Positions 7,719 to 15,865 of a DNA stretch of 64,000 nucleotides are shown piece by piece. The notes under the pieces are model-generated. The model saw only the letters and a list, made by a program, of their open reading frames with translations. It ran no database searches and was not told the DNA's origin. The translations under genes and the position numbers were made by a program. Origin of the DNA: Actinomycetota bacterium (GTDB lineage Bacteria; Actinomycetota; Actinomycetes; Nanopelagicales; Nanopelagicaceae); NCBI GenBank assembly GCA_016870365.1, contig VGBW01000003.1, forward strand, positions 78,135 to 142,134. Direction: 5' to 3'. Positions within the stretch are counted from its first letter, which is position 1, and each line of letters opens with the position of its first letter.

Positions 7719-9764
7719 ATGGAATGGTTGAAAAAGTCTTGGGTTAAGCTGGGAGTTCGAATCTCAGGTTTCTTATTTCTCATCGGAGCTACTGCCTTTA
7801 CCATCGCTTACTTTACGACTGACATTCCAGACCCAAACGATTACGTAAATTCTCAAGCAACAATAATTCAATATGCTGATGGCGATGAAATAGGAAGAAT
7901 TGGCGCGCAAAATCGCACCATCATCCCTCTAGCTGGCGTTCCACAAGATCTAAGGCGCGCAGTATTGGCGGCAGAAGATAAAGGCTTTTATTCTCAGGGC
8001 GCTTTCAATCCTCTAGCCATACTAAGAGGGGCGATAAATACCGCACTCGGTAGAGGTCTGCAAGGTGGCTCAACAATTACTCAGCAATATGCCAAGACCG
8101 CTTTTCTCGCCCCTGATAGAACGATTCAAAGAAAGATTGTGGAATTAATTGTTGCGATAAAGCTTGAGAATCAATTGTCAAAGGACCAAATCTTTGAAAA
8201 CTACCTAAATACTATCTATTTCGGCCGCGGGGCATATGGGGTAGAAACTGGCGCAAAGGTCTATTTCGGCAAGAGCGCAGACCAATTAACTATCGCGCAA
8301 ACCGCAGTTCTAGCAGCGATTTTGCGCTCCCCTGGTTATTACGATCCGGAATATAGAGAAGGCAATAAGGAGCGCCTTGAGGCTCGATATAAATATGTTC
8401 TAAACAATATGGTGGGCGAAGGTTGGCTCGAGCGGGAAACAGCTGATAAGTATTTAAAGAAAGTCCCTGAGATCCGTCCACGCCTTAGTACTGGGCAATT
8501 GGCCGGCAATAAAGGCCACTTAATCGAAGCGGTCAAAAAAGAACTCAACTCTCTTGGCTTTAGCGAAGAAGAGCTAATGATTGGCGGATTAGTAGTTCGA
8601 ACAACTCTAGAGAGAAATGCACAAACTGCCGCCGAATCTGCAGTCTTCGAGAAAGCTCCAAAAAATGCCCCAGACGATCTGCATATCGGCCTAGTTTCCA
8701 TAAGACCTGGAACTGGCGAGATCGTGGCGATGTTTGGCGGAAAAGATTATCTAGAGCGACAGCTAAATGATGCCACCCAGGGAATTACCCAAGCAGGATC
8801 GACATTTAAACCTTTTGCACTTGTTGCTGCCCTAGAACAAGGGGTGTCCCTGGCAAGTGTTTGGAATGGTGATGGACCAAAGATCTATGATGACTTCTTA
8901 GGCCGCCCCTATGAGGTTTCAAATTATGGCGATAAGTCCTTTGGCGATGTCTCACTACTTAGGGCCAGCGCAGTTTCGGTTAATACCGTCTATGTCCCAC
9001 TAGGCATAAAAGTTGGCGTTGATAAAGTAATTGATGCTGCAAGGCGAGCAGGCATTCCAGAGGGCGTCGTCATGGTACCAACGCCTTCAGTAGTACTGGG
9101 AGTTGCCAGCCCTAAGGTTATTGATGTTGCTAACTCCTTTGCCACCTTTGCTGCAAATGGCATCAAATCAAAACCGTTTCTAGTCAAAGAGGTATTAGGT
9201 TCAAACAAAGGCATTCTGTATGAAGCTCGTATTGAAACTGAGCAGGTATTTGATGAGAGCGTTATGGCAGATTTGAATTATGCACTCGGCGAAGTAGTTA
9301 GAGCAGGTACCGCCTCCTCAGCCCTTAAGGGATTTAGAAGGCCAGCTGCTGGGAAGACCGGAACCTCGCAATCTAATGCCTCTGCTTGGTTTACTGGATA
9401 TACCCCACAGCTTGCCACCTCGATCGCTTTCTTTAGAGATGATGCCACCGAATCTTTGAATGGCATTGGTGGCTTAAATTCTGTGACAGGTGGAAGTTTT
9501 CCTGCTCGAATTTGGAACGCCTATATGAAGGTGGCGCTAAAGGGTCAGCCAAAATTGGATTTCTCCGCTCCTACACTCATCGGTGGAGTCGATCCATTTC
9601 CTATTCCAGATCCTGTTGCCACGATCGCTCCATCAGATGCTGCCAATTGGTGTCTAAGCGCAGATCTTGAAGGAGCCATGAAAGATCTAAAGGAGTTCTG
9701 CGTTAAGGCTTTGAAGAAGTACCTAGTTCCTATCCCTATCCCAACGCCAGAGCGCAATCCATAA
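7719..9764 (+). CDS. ponA: Bifunctional penicillin-binding protein (class A PBP)
   Basis: Polymerises and crosslinks peptidoglycan outside the membrane. The 681-aa protein has a short cytoplasmic tail and one N-terminal transmembrane helix (about residues 14-32). A GT51 transglycosylase domain follows, with catalytic Glu in AAEDKGFY (E86), QGGSTITQQ and the downstream RKIVELIVAIKLE motif. The transpeptidase domain has SxxK at STFK (S361), SVN near 421 and KTGTS at 546. A short Pro-rich tail ends the protein. It corresponds to mycobacterial ponA1 by position between DUF5318 and the GT87 gene, but lacks long Pro-rich extensions. Confidence 0.95.
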   Translation: MEWLKKSWVKLGVRISGFLFLIGATAFTIAYFTTDIPDPNDYVNSQATIIQYADGDEIGRIGAQNRTIIPLAGVPQDLRRAVLAAEDKGFYSQGAFNPLAILRGAINTALGRGLQGGSTITQQYAKTAFLAPDRTIQRKIVELIVAIKLENQLSKDQIFENYLNTIYFGRGAYGVETGAKVYFGKSADQLTIAQTAVLAAILRSPGYYDPEYREGNKERLEARYKYVLNNMVGEGWLERETADKYLKKVPEIRPRLSTGQLAGNKGHLIEAVKKELNSLGFSEEELMIGGLVVRTTLERNAQTAAESAVFEKAPKNAPDDLHIGLVSIRPGTGEIVAMFGGKDYLERQLNDATQGITQAGSTFKPFALVAALEQGVSLASVWNGDGPKIYDDFLGRPYEVSNYGDKSFGDVSLLRASAVSVNTVYVPLGIKVGVDKVIDAARRAGIPEGVVMVPTPSVVLGVASPKVIDVANSFATFAANGIKSKPFLVKEVLGSNKGILYEARIETEQVFDESVMADLNYALGEVVRAGTASSALKGFRRPAAGKTGTSQSNASAWFTGYTPQLATSIAFFRDDATESLNGIGGLNSVTGGSFPARIWNAYMKVALKGQPKLDFSAPTLIGGVDPFPIPDPVATIAPSDAANWCLSADLEGAMKDLKEFCVKALKKYLVPIPIPTPERNP

Positions 9765-9765
9765 A

Positions 9766-10992
9766 GTGTCAAAAAACAAGAGCCTGCTGATTGCTCTGAT
9801 GGTAACCCTGATTGCGGCGCTGCTTTCTTTCGCCAAATTCAATCATTGTCGCAGCACTAATTGGGCAAGCCCTGATGTCTATATCCATATGTGCTACTCC
9901 GATATTTCAGCTCTTTATGGGGCAAGGGAGATAAATACCGACAGATGGCCCTATCAATCAGCAGATAATTCAATGGAGTATCCAGTGCTTACTGGGGTGA
10001 TCACTTATTTAGCCGGTCTACTGATTGATGATCCCAACGGATATCGGGCATATTTTGATCTCAATGCCTTATTGATTGTGCTCTTGCTCTTTTCCTCGGT
10101 CTTTATACTCTGGCGTCTAGCTCCCAAATACACGCCGCTTTTCCCAATAGCCCCGGCGGTATTTGGTTCACTACTTATCAATTGGGATATCTGGGCGGTG
10201 CTATTTGCACTTATTGCTATCTATTTCTATGAAAGCAAACCCGATCTATCGTCACTTTTCTTAGGAGTGGCGATTTCAACCAAGTTCTACCCGGGAATTA
10301 TCCTCTTTGCTATTGCGCTGCTTCTATGGAGTCAGGGAAAACGGCTAGCGCTGCTTAGGTATCTGGCAATTACATTTCTTGCTTGGTTAGCAATCAATCT
10401 TCCCGTAGCCCTGGGTAGTTTTACCGGTTGGGTTCGCTTCTTTAAATTTAATCTAGAACGCGACATCGATCTTGGCTCTATTTGGTATGCAGTAAATCTA
10501 CTTGGTTTTCATGGCGGCAATATTAATAACTTGACTACTATTGTCTTTCTAATTGTCCTTGGCGCCATTGCTATCTTCTTCTTTGCAACTGCGCCCTCTA
10601 GGAGTGATATTGCGAATCTAAGCACTGTTGCCTTTCTAACTCTGGCAGCTTTTGTGACCATTAGTAAGGTCTACTCCCCGCAGTACATTCTCTGGCTAAC
10701 CCCTTTAGCTGTTCTTGCCTTAAGTAGAGATAGCCAGCGTCTAGCGTTCTGGGTTTGGCAGGGGACAGAGGGGATCTATCACTTTGCTATCTGGCAGTAC
10801 TTAGCTTCCTACAACGGGGCTAAGTTTGGCCTTAGCGAAGATCTCTACGCCCTTGCTATCCTGATCCGTATTGCAGGACTCGCCTATTTCGCAGCGGCTC
10901 TAATCAGGGTCGCTCTGGCAGATCGCTGCCCAAACCTGGGTAATGCACAGAAAAACCCCTTGGAATTTCTCCCTGACAGTACCTACGGCTAG
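9766..10992 (+). CDS. DUF2029/GT87-family membrane glycosyltransferase
   Basis: Multi-pass membrane protein (408 aa, about 9-10 helices) of the family of polyprenyl-phosphate-mannose-dependent mannosyltransferases. It corresponds to mycobacterial Rv0051 by gene order. Seen: Asp-rich first periplasmic loop after helix 1, the family-like segment AISTKFYPGIILFAI near residues 168-182, and YSPQYILWLTPLAVLAL near 303-319. Start is GTG at 9766, one base after the ponA stop, so it is co-transcribed. A role in envelope glycan building is inferred; the acceptor is unknown. Confidence 0.82.
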   Translation: MSKNKSLLIALMVTLIAALLSFAKFNHCRSTNWASPDVYIHMCYSDISALYGAREINTDRWPYQSADNSMEYPVLTGVITYLAGLLIDDPNGYRAYFDLNALLIVLLLFSSVFILWRLAPKYTPLFPIAPAVFGSLLINWDIWAVLFALIAIYFYESKPDLSSLFLGVAISTKFYPGIILFAIALLLWSQGKRLALLRYLAITFLAWLAINLPVALGSFTGWVRFFKFNLERDIDLGSIWYAVNLLGFHGGNINNLTTIVFLIVLGAIAIFFFATAPSRSDIANLSTVAFLTLAAFVTISKVYSPQYILWLTPLAVLALSRDSQRLAFWVWQGTEGIYHFAIWQYLASYNGAKFGLSEDLYALAILIRIAGLAYFAAALIRVALADRCPNLGNAQKNPLEFLPDSTYG

Positions 10993-11063
10993 GCTCGCCC
11001 TCCTTCTCCTCTTTCAAGGCCTTCTTTACGCGGCTTAAAAGAACGAGGATAAGGAATGTAAGT

Positions 11064-11116
11064 AACCCTCCTGTCGCGGAGAGACCGTGACCGAATGAGT
11101 CCGAAGGAGGTGGGTT
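11064..11116 (+). promoter_or_regulatory. Possible rpsF leader structure masking the Shine-Dalgarno sequence
   Basis: CCTCCT at 11067-11072 pairs perfectly with AGGAGG at 11105-11110, which is the rpsF ribosome binding site, and CGGA at 11077-11080 pairs with TCCG at 11100-11103. The enclosed loop holds two ACCG repeats (11084-11087, 11090-11093). The S6:S18 complex is known to bind a CCG-containing leader structure in rpsF mRNAs of other bacteria, so feedback control is plausible. Fold worked out by hand; ligand is inference. Confidence 0.45.
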
Positions 11117-11122
11117 CAACGC

Positions 11123-11407
11123 ATGCGTCACTATGAATTAATGGTGATCCTAGATCCCGATCTAGAAGAGCGCACAGTGGCACCAAGCCTTGAGACGTAT
11201 CTTAAGATCATAAAGAAATCAGGTGGTCGCGTAGACAAACTTGATATCTGGGGCAAGAGAAGAATGGCATTTGAAATCGCAAAAAAGAGCGAGGGAATCT
11301 ATGCCGTTGTTGATATGCATTGTGAGCCAGCAGCAATAAAAGAGCTGGATCGTCAACTCAACCTGAATGAAGCAGTGCTTCGTACAAAAGTTGTCCGTCC
11401 AGAGTAA
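11123..11407 (+). CDS. rpsF: 30S ribosomal protein bS6
   Basis: Component of the 30S platform where it binds bS18. The 94-aa protein begins [13 protein letters not shown] and contains [20 protein letters not shown], both family hallmarks. A very strong Shine-Dalgarno sequence (GAAGGAGG) lies about 12 nt upstream. First gene of the rpsF-ssb-rpsR-rplI operon, whose products include its binding partner bS18. Confidence 0.97.
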   Translation: MRHYELMVILDPDLEERTVAPSLETYLKIIKKSGGRVDKLDIWGKRRMAFEIAKKSEGIYAVVDMHCEPAAIKELDRQLNLNEAVLRTKVVRPE

Positions 11408-11453
11408 ATCCGCAGATAAGTAGAGACCACATAAGGTAGATAGAGGATAAGAA

Positions 11454-11948
11454 ATGGCAGCCGGAGATACACAAATCACACTCGTCGGTAATCTAACTAG
11501 CGATCCAGAACTGCGCTTCACGCCATCAGGTGCTGCAGTTGCAAAGTTCACCGTGGCATCAACACCACGTTATATGGACCGCCAGACAAATGAATGGAAA
11601 GACGGGGATACCCTCTTTCTTAACTGTCAGATCTGGCGTCAAGCAGCAGAAAATGTTGCCGAGTCACTTACTCGCGGTATGCGCGTAATTGTCTCTGGTC
11701 GCTTGAAGCAGCGTTCCTATGAAACTAAAGAGGGCGAAAAGCGCACGGTCTATGAAGTTGAGGTCGATGAAGTCGGTCCATCTCTTCGTAGCGCCACCGC
11801 TAAGGTCACAAAAACCACTCGCCAAGGCGGTAATAACACCGGCTTTAGCGCACCAACTGGATCAAGCGATGATCCTTGGTCATCACCTGCCAGTGTTAGT
11901 GGCGGAGGATGGACATCCACCACCGCTGATGAACAGCCACCTTTTTAG
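11454..11948 (+). CDS. ssb: Single-stranded DNA-binding protein
   Basis: Binds ssDNA during replication and repair. The 164-aa protein has an OB fold at residues ~1-110 ([19 protein letters not shown] at the start), a Gly/Ser/Thr-rich linker, and the acidic C-terminal tip DEQPPF that recruits partner proteins. That tip varies from the classic DDIPF but keeps the Pro-Phe end. GAGGA precedes the ATG. Located between rpsF and rpsR as in most bacteria. A 5-bp hairpin (CCGCC 11964-11968 with GGCGG 11977-11981) lies between ssb and rpsR. Confidence 0.96.
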   Translation: MAAGDTQITLVGNLTSDPELRFTPSGAAVAKFTVASTPRYMDRQTNEWKDGDTLFLNCQIWRQAAENVAESLTRGMRVIVSGRLKQRSYETKEGEKRTVYEVEVDEVGPSLRSATAKVTKTTRQGGNNTGFSAPTGSSDDPWSSPASVSGGGWTSTTADEQPPF

Positions 11949-12004
11949 CATAAACCAACCATTCCGCCCTTAATCAGGCGGGCCCTAGAAGAAGGAGCAC
12001 CACA

Positions 12005-12283
12005 ATGGGAGCACGTTCCAACCGGACGCTGAAGCAGAAGCCAAAGGTCTCGCCAGCGCTAAATAAGAAGTTTAAGAAGAAGCCCTGCAGCTTCTGCAGA
12101 GATAAGGTCAACTATATCGACTATAAAGATGTAGCCACCTTGCGTAAATACATCACCGATCGTGGGAAGATCCGTGCTAGACGAATCACTGGTGCTTGCA
12201 CTCAACACCAACGCCAGATCTCTGATGCGGTCAAAAACAGCCGTGAAGTAGCCCTACTTCCCTACACCTCGACAGCGCGATAA
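12005..12283 (+). CDS. rpsR: 30S ribosomal protein bS18
   Basis: Pairs with bS6 on the 30S platform. The 92-aa protein has a basic N-terminal extension and the family core [20 protein letters not shown] plus [17 protein letters not shown]. The cysteines CxxC near residues 31-34 indicate the zinc-binding (C+) form. AGAAGGAG precedes the ATG. In the same operon as its partner gene rpsF. Confidence 0.97.
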   Translation: MGARSNRTLKQKPKVSPALNKKFKKKPCSFCRDKVNYIDYKDVATLRKYITDRGKIRARRITGACTQHQRQISDAVKNSREVALLPYTSTAR

Positions 12284-12298
12284 GGAGAGTTGAAAGAA

Positions 12299-12742
12299 AT
12301 GAAACTAATCCTTACCCGCCAAGTCGCTGGCCTTGGTAATCCAGGCGATGTTGTCAATGTTAAAGATGGTTATGCCAGGAACTTTCTCCTTCCTAGAGGA
12401 TCAGCCATTGCTTGGTCGAAAGGTGGCGAGAGCCAGGTTGAAGGAATTCGCAAAGCCCGCCAGAACCGTGAGATTCGCGATAGAGACCATGCCAATGAAA
12501 TCAAAGCACAGCTTGAAGAGGCGAACCTTGAAATCAAAGCTAAGGTCGGAGCAACTGGCCGTCTCTTTGGTTCGGTCACAGAGAAAGACATTGCGCTTAT
12601 TATCAAGAGCGCAACTGGGCTTGATATCGATCGCCATAAGATCAAACTAGTTAAGCACGTGAAGAACCTTGGGAAGCATTCAGCCAGGGTTTCTCTAATG
12701 GCTGGAGTGGCAGCAAATATCACCATCAATGTTGTTGAGTAA
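12299..12742 (+). CDS. rplI: 50S ribosomal protein bL9
   Basis: Large-subunit protein at the base of the L1 stalk. The 147-aa protein begins MKLILTRQVAGLGNPGDVV, the universal bL9 N-terminus with its NVKDGYARNFLLPRG loop, followed by the long connecting helix (residues ~45-75) and the C-terminal domain. I choose the ATG at 12299 rather than the in-frame TTG at 12290 because bL9 starts with MK(L/V)ILL and AAGGAGAG sits 8 nt upstream. Last gene of the rpsF operon; a stem-loop follows. Confidence 0.96.
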   Translation: MKLILTRQVAGLGNPGDVVNVKDGYARNFLLPRGSAIAWSKGGESQVEGIRKARQNREIRDRDHANEIKAQLEEANLEIKAKVGATGRLFGSVTEKDIALIIKSATGLDIDRHKIKLVKHVKNLGKHSARVSLMAGVAANITINVVE

Positions 12743-12757
12743 TTGACTCTCGCAAAA

Positions 12758-12782
12758 GACGGCTCGCTGAGGGCGAGCCGTC
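12758..12782 (+). terminator. Terminator hairpin after rplI
   Basis: Perfect 10-bp inverted repeat GACGGCTCGC / GCGAGCCGTC with a 5-nt loop, 15 nt after the rplI stop. The downstream run is only moderately T-rich (ATCTATTCATCT), so termination efficiency is uncertain. It is the only strong stem-loop terminator I see in the window, and it isolates dnaB from the ribosomal operon. Confidence 0.75.
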
Positions 12783-12843
12783 ATCTATTCATCTCGATAC
12801 TTTCAGGCAGGAATCTCAACTATTGAGAATTAGAAATAAATCT

Positions 12844-12970
12844 TTACCCACAGGCTAATAACGCTTTCACCTGCGTATATGTTGAGAACTGATAAGTTAC
12901 CCACAATCTCTCCGCAAGCTCCGCACAGGTTTGCGGCCACTTACCCACAGGCTCAAAGTCCTTACCCACA
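12844..12970 (+). repeat. Four direct copies of TTACCCACA upstream of dnaB
   Basis: Exact copies of the 9-mer start at 12844, 12897, 12941 and 12962, all in the same orientation. Three extend to TTACCCACAGGC. Spacings are 53, 44 and 21 bp, close to whole helical turns. A reverse partial copy (TGGGTAA, 13015-13021) lies 12 nt before the dnaB start. The 9-mer differs from the DnaA box TTATCCACA at one position. Inverted repeat CCGCAA/TTGCGG (12912-12936) lies between copies 2 and 3. The 291-nt gap between rplI and dnaB holds only this array and the rplI terminator. Confidence 0.8.
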
Positions 12971-13033
12971 GGCCAATAAACAGCAAAAACCAAGGAATTA
13001 GGGGCTGTCAGTGCTGGGTAAGAAGATACGCAC

Positions 13034-14431
13034 ATGAGCCTGGCCGAGGTCCCAAATTTTGATGAACATAGATTAAATGCACCTGAATTCGATCGCACCC
13101 CTCCGCAAGATCTAGTCGCTGAGCAATCTGTTCTTGGTGGGATGCTTTTGTCAAAAGATGCCATCGGCGAAGTTGTTGAAGTGATGAAGCATCGTGATTT
13201 TTATAGACCAGCACATGAATTGATCTTTAAAGTCGTTATTGATTTATATGGCAGAGGAGAACCAGCAGATGCGGTGACGGTCGCCGCTGAATTAACTAAA
13301 CGTGGTGAGATCACAAGGGCTGGGGGAGCACCATATCTCCACACTCTTATCTCCGCAGTTCCAACCGCTGCCAACGCTGGTTATTATGCAAAGATTGTTA
13401 GAGAGCGAGCAATAGCTAGGAGACTTGTTGAAGCAGGAACGAAGATTGTCCAATTAGGTTATGCCGCAGAAGGTGATGTCGACTCGATCGTTGATATCGC
13501 CGAGCAAGAGGTTTATCAAGTAACTGAGAGGCGCGCTGGTGAAGACTTTGTGCAGTTAAGCTCCCTAATTCCCGCAGCGCTTGATCAGATTGAGAAGCTG
13601 CAATCAGGCGAGCTTGCAGAGGGGATCAAAACTGGATTCAAAGATCTAGATGCCCTAACCAATGGTTTTCATCCCGGCAACATGATTGTTATTGCAGCCC
13701 GCCCTGCTGTTGGTAAATCAACTCTTGGTCTTGATATTGCAAGGCATACTTCGATCACAAATGGTGGTTGCTCGGTTATCTTCTCTCTAGAAATGAGCCG
13801 TTCTGAAATTACCATGCGCATGCTCTCGGCTGAAGCCCGAGTTGCTCTCAACAATATTCGCTCAGGGGCCTTAAGTGACGAGGAGTGGTCTCGCCTGGCT
13901 AGAAGAATGGGTGAAATCAATGAAGCACCGCTATTTATCGACGATTCACCTAATCTTTCAATGATGGAAATTAGAGCAAAGGCTCGAAGACTTAAGCAGC
14001 GTCATGATTTAAAGCTTGTTGTCATTGATTACCTCCAGTTGATGACTTCAGGAAAGCGAGTGGAGAATCGCCAACAAGAAGTCTCTGAGTTCTCTCGTCA
14101 ATTGAAGCTACTTGCGAAAGAACTCAATGTTCCAGTCGTTGCTATCTCTCAGCTGAACCGCTCTCCAGAGCAACGCTCTGATAAGAAGCCGCTCCTTTCG
14201 GATCTTCGTGAATCAGGTTCTATCGAGCAGGATGCTGATGTAGTTATCTTGCTTCATCGTGATGATCTCTATGATTCTCAGAATCGCTCCGGCGAAGCTG
14301 ATCTAATTGTGGCAAAGCACCGAAATGGACCAACTAGGACAATTACTGTGGCCTCACTACTTCACTTTGCCAAGTTTGGCGATATTGCGCCGAAATATGC
14401 GGTTCCTGAAAAATTTGTCAAAGATAACTAG
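13034..14431 (+). CDS. dnaB: Replicative DNA helicase
   Basis: Hexameric 5'-3' helicase that unwinds the fork. The 465-aa protein has the N-terminal primase-interaction domain (PPQDLVAEQSVLGGMLLS, residues 23-40) and a RecA-like C-terminal domain with Walker A ARPAVGKST (222-230), Walker B LVVIDYLQLM and the DnaB motif SGSIEQDADVVILLHRDD. No intein is present, unlike several mycobacterial dnaB genes. Located after rplI as in other actinobacteria. The promoter region carries the TTACCCACA array. Overlaps the convergent carbonic anhydrase gene by 4 nt. Confidence 0.97.
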   Translation: MSLAEVPNFDEHRLNAPEFDRTPPQDLVAEQSVLGGMLLSKDAIGEVVEVMKHRDFYRPAHELIFKVVIDLYGRGEPADAVTVAAELTKRGEITRAGGAPYLHTLISAVPTAANAGYYAKIVRERAIARRLVEAGTKIVQLGYAAEGDVDSIVDIAEQEVYQVTERRAGEDFVQLSSLIPAALDQIEKLQSGELAEGIKTGFKDLDALTNGFHPGNMIVIAARPAVGKSTLGLDIARHTSITNGGCSVIFSLEMSRSEITMRMLSAEARVALNNIRSGALSDEEWSRLARRMGEINEAPLFIDDSPNLSMMEIRAKARRLKQRHDLKLVVIDYLQLMTSGKRVENRQQEVSEFSRQLKLLAKELNVPVVAISQLNRSPEQRSDKKPLLSDLRESGSIEQDADVVILLHRDDLYDSQNRSGEADLIVAKHRNGPTRTITVASLLHFAKFGDIAPKYAVPEKFVKDN

Positions 14432-14925
14432 ATAATTCTTCTTAACTCTCCACTTTTGACATCAAGAATTGCTCCCACAACTTCCAAATCTTCTGGAAGT
14501 AGCGAATAGCTCTTAATGCTTGCCACATCGTCTCTAAGCGCTGCTATTTGGTCTGTCGCAATCCTGATTTCGGTAGATCGAGTATCGATACCAGAGGCAT
14601 CAAAGATTGCTTGGTGAATCTGCTCCTCGGTTCCACCTGCCATTCGGCAATCGGTATGAGGCATCACTAGAACTCTCTTTACTTCAAGAAGATATGTGGC
14701 AAGAAGCAGGGCGCGAAGCGTGTCATCGGTTACTCGGGCGCCTGCATTACGCAAGATTTTTGCATCGCCGACCCTCATCCCAACAATTCTCAAAGGATCA
14801 ATTCTTGAATCCATGCAGGTAACAATGGCAAGGCCCCGGGCTGCTCGCCCCGTCAAAACGCTTGATTCATAGCCCTTCGCATACTCGCGATTTGCAGCAA
14901 ATACCACATCAAATTCACCACTCAA
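14428..14925 (-). CDS. Beta-class carbonic anhydrase
   Basis: Interconverts CO2 and bicarbonate. The 165-aa protein has the zinc ligands Cys37, His90 and Cys93 and the catalytic dyad Asp39-Arg41 in CMDSR and HTDCRM. Length and motifs fit the small beta-CA subgroup that includes mycobacterial Rv1284. It overlaps the upstream EamA gene by 4 nt, so it is translationally coupled to it. It likely supplies bicarbonate for carboxylases; no carboxysome genes are nearby. Confidence 0.92.
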   Translation of the reverse strand: MSGEFDVVFAANREYAKGYESSVLTGRAARGLAIVTCMDSRIDPLRIVGMRVGDAKILRNAGARVTDDTLRALLLATYLLEVKRVLVMPHTDCRMAGGTEEQIHQAIFDASGIDTRSTEIRIATDQIAALRDDVASIKSYSLLPEDLEVVGAILDVKSGELRRII

Positions 14926-15848
14926 TGAACGTCTGCCTTTACCCGGGCTCTATCTGCGATAAATATTCCGATTAGTACCACCACGCAGCCGATCAATTGA
15001 ATGCCGCTTAAGCTCTCACTTAGCCACCACCAAGCGAACATTCCCGCCAACACAGGCTCAATCATTCCAAAGATACTTGCCGTTGATGCTGAAAGAATCT
15101 TGAGACCGCTAACCATCAGGAGATATGGCGCAATAGTCCCCATAACTACTATCCATAAAATCAATACCCAGCCGGGAAGAACGTATTGGCTAAAACGGCC
15201 AAGGAGCTGCATATCTTTGCCAAATACCTCTACTGGAAATTGCCAAGCAGGAAGGGCACAGAGGAGTAGGGCGCTTGCCACACCAAAGCCCCAGATTGAA
15301 ATAGCTGCGCTAGTTTTAGTTTTCCCTAGACGGTCTCCAATAAGGAAATAGCCAGCAAGCGCTAAGGCATCAAGTAGAGCAGCGATCAATCCGATTTCAT
15401 CTAGCGAAAGCCCAGACCAGATCTGGGTAATAAGCAGGAGCCCGGTAAAACTAAGCAAGATTGCATACCAGAGAGAATTTGGCACATGCTTCTTCAAGAT
15501 GAAACGTAGGAATAAGAGAATCCAAATAGGGGCAGTAAATTCAATTAGAAGCGCAACGCCAACATAGAGTCTTTCAATAGCGACGAAATAGAAGGCTTGT
15601 ACTAGGGCAACTCCCACAGCCCCAAAGGCAATTAGCCAGGGAAGTTCAGCTCTTGTGCTCTTGAGCTCGGCTCTTCTAAAGGTGAAAAAGATAGCAAAGA
15701 GGATTACAAAGGCTCCTCCAGTTCTAATCTGGGTTAAGCGCCAGGCTGAGAGCCCATCTACTAAAACTATCTTTGAGATGATTCCATTGAAGGCGAATAA
15801 AAGAGCCCCAGAGAACAGATATATCTCACCGCGAAGCTTTGCTAGCAC
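14922..15848 (-). CDS. EamA/DMT-family transporter
   Basis: Predicted 10-helix exporter of the drug/metabolite superfamily with two EamA repeats (residues ~1-140 and ~150-300), 308 aa. The second half carries GMIEPVLAGMFAWWWLSESL, the typical end-of-repeat motif. Substrate unknown; amino acid or threonine/homoserine export is the commonest function of close relatives. Start GTG at 15848 with TAAAGT 6 nt upstream, so probably leaderless. Operon with the carbonic anhydrase gene. Confidence 0.88.
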   Translation of the reverse strand: MLAKLRGEIYLFSGALLFAFNGIISKIVLVDGLSAWRLTQIRTGGAFVILFAIFFTFRRAELKSTRAELPWLIAFGAVGVALVQAFYFVAIERLYVGVALLIEFTAPIWILLFLRFILKKHVPNSLWYAILLSFTGLLLITQIWSGLSLDEIGLIAALLDALALAGYFLIGDRLGKTKTSAAISIWGFGVASALLLCALPAWQFPVEVFGKDMQLLGRFSQYVLPGWVLILWIVVMGTIAPYLLMVSGLKILSASTASIFGMIEPVLAGMFAWWWLSESLSGIQLIGCVVVLIGIFIADRARVKADVH

Positions 15849-15854
15849 TCGAGT

Positions 15855-15860
15855 ACTTTA
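15855..15860 (-). promoter_or_regulatory. Putative -10 of a leaderless EamA-carbonic anhydrase transcript
   Basis: TAAAGT on the minus strand, 6 nt before the GTG at 15848, in the 17-nt gap after the acyl-CoA dehydrogenase gene. Confidence 0.45.
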
Positions 15861-15865
15861 CAGGC

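Noticed and set aside
12293..12729. Several overlapping frames within rplI and ssb on both strands
   Set aside because: They lack ribosome sites and family resemblance and are fully explained by the ribosomal protein genes.
12912..12936. CCGCAA...TTGCGG as a terminator
   Set aside because: Only 6 bp with a 13-nt loop and no T-run; it sits between two repeat copies and is more likely part of the control region or chance.
12844..13033. Chromosomal origin of replication
   Set aside because: Despite four DnaA-like boxes there is no AT-rich unwinding region or dnaA/dnaN neighbourhood here, and only about 290 nt are available. A regulatory array is the safer reading.
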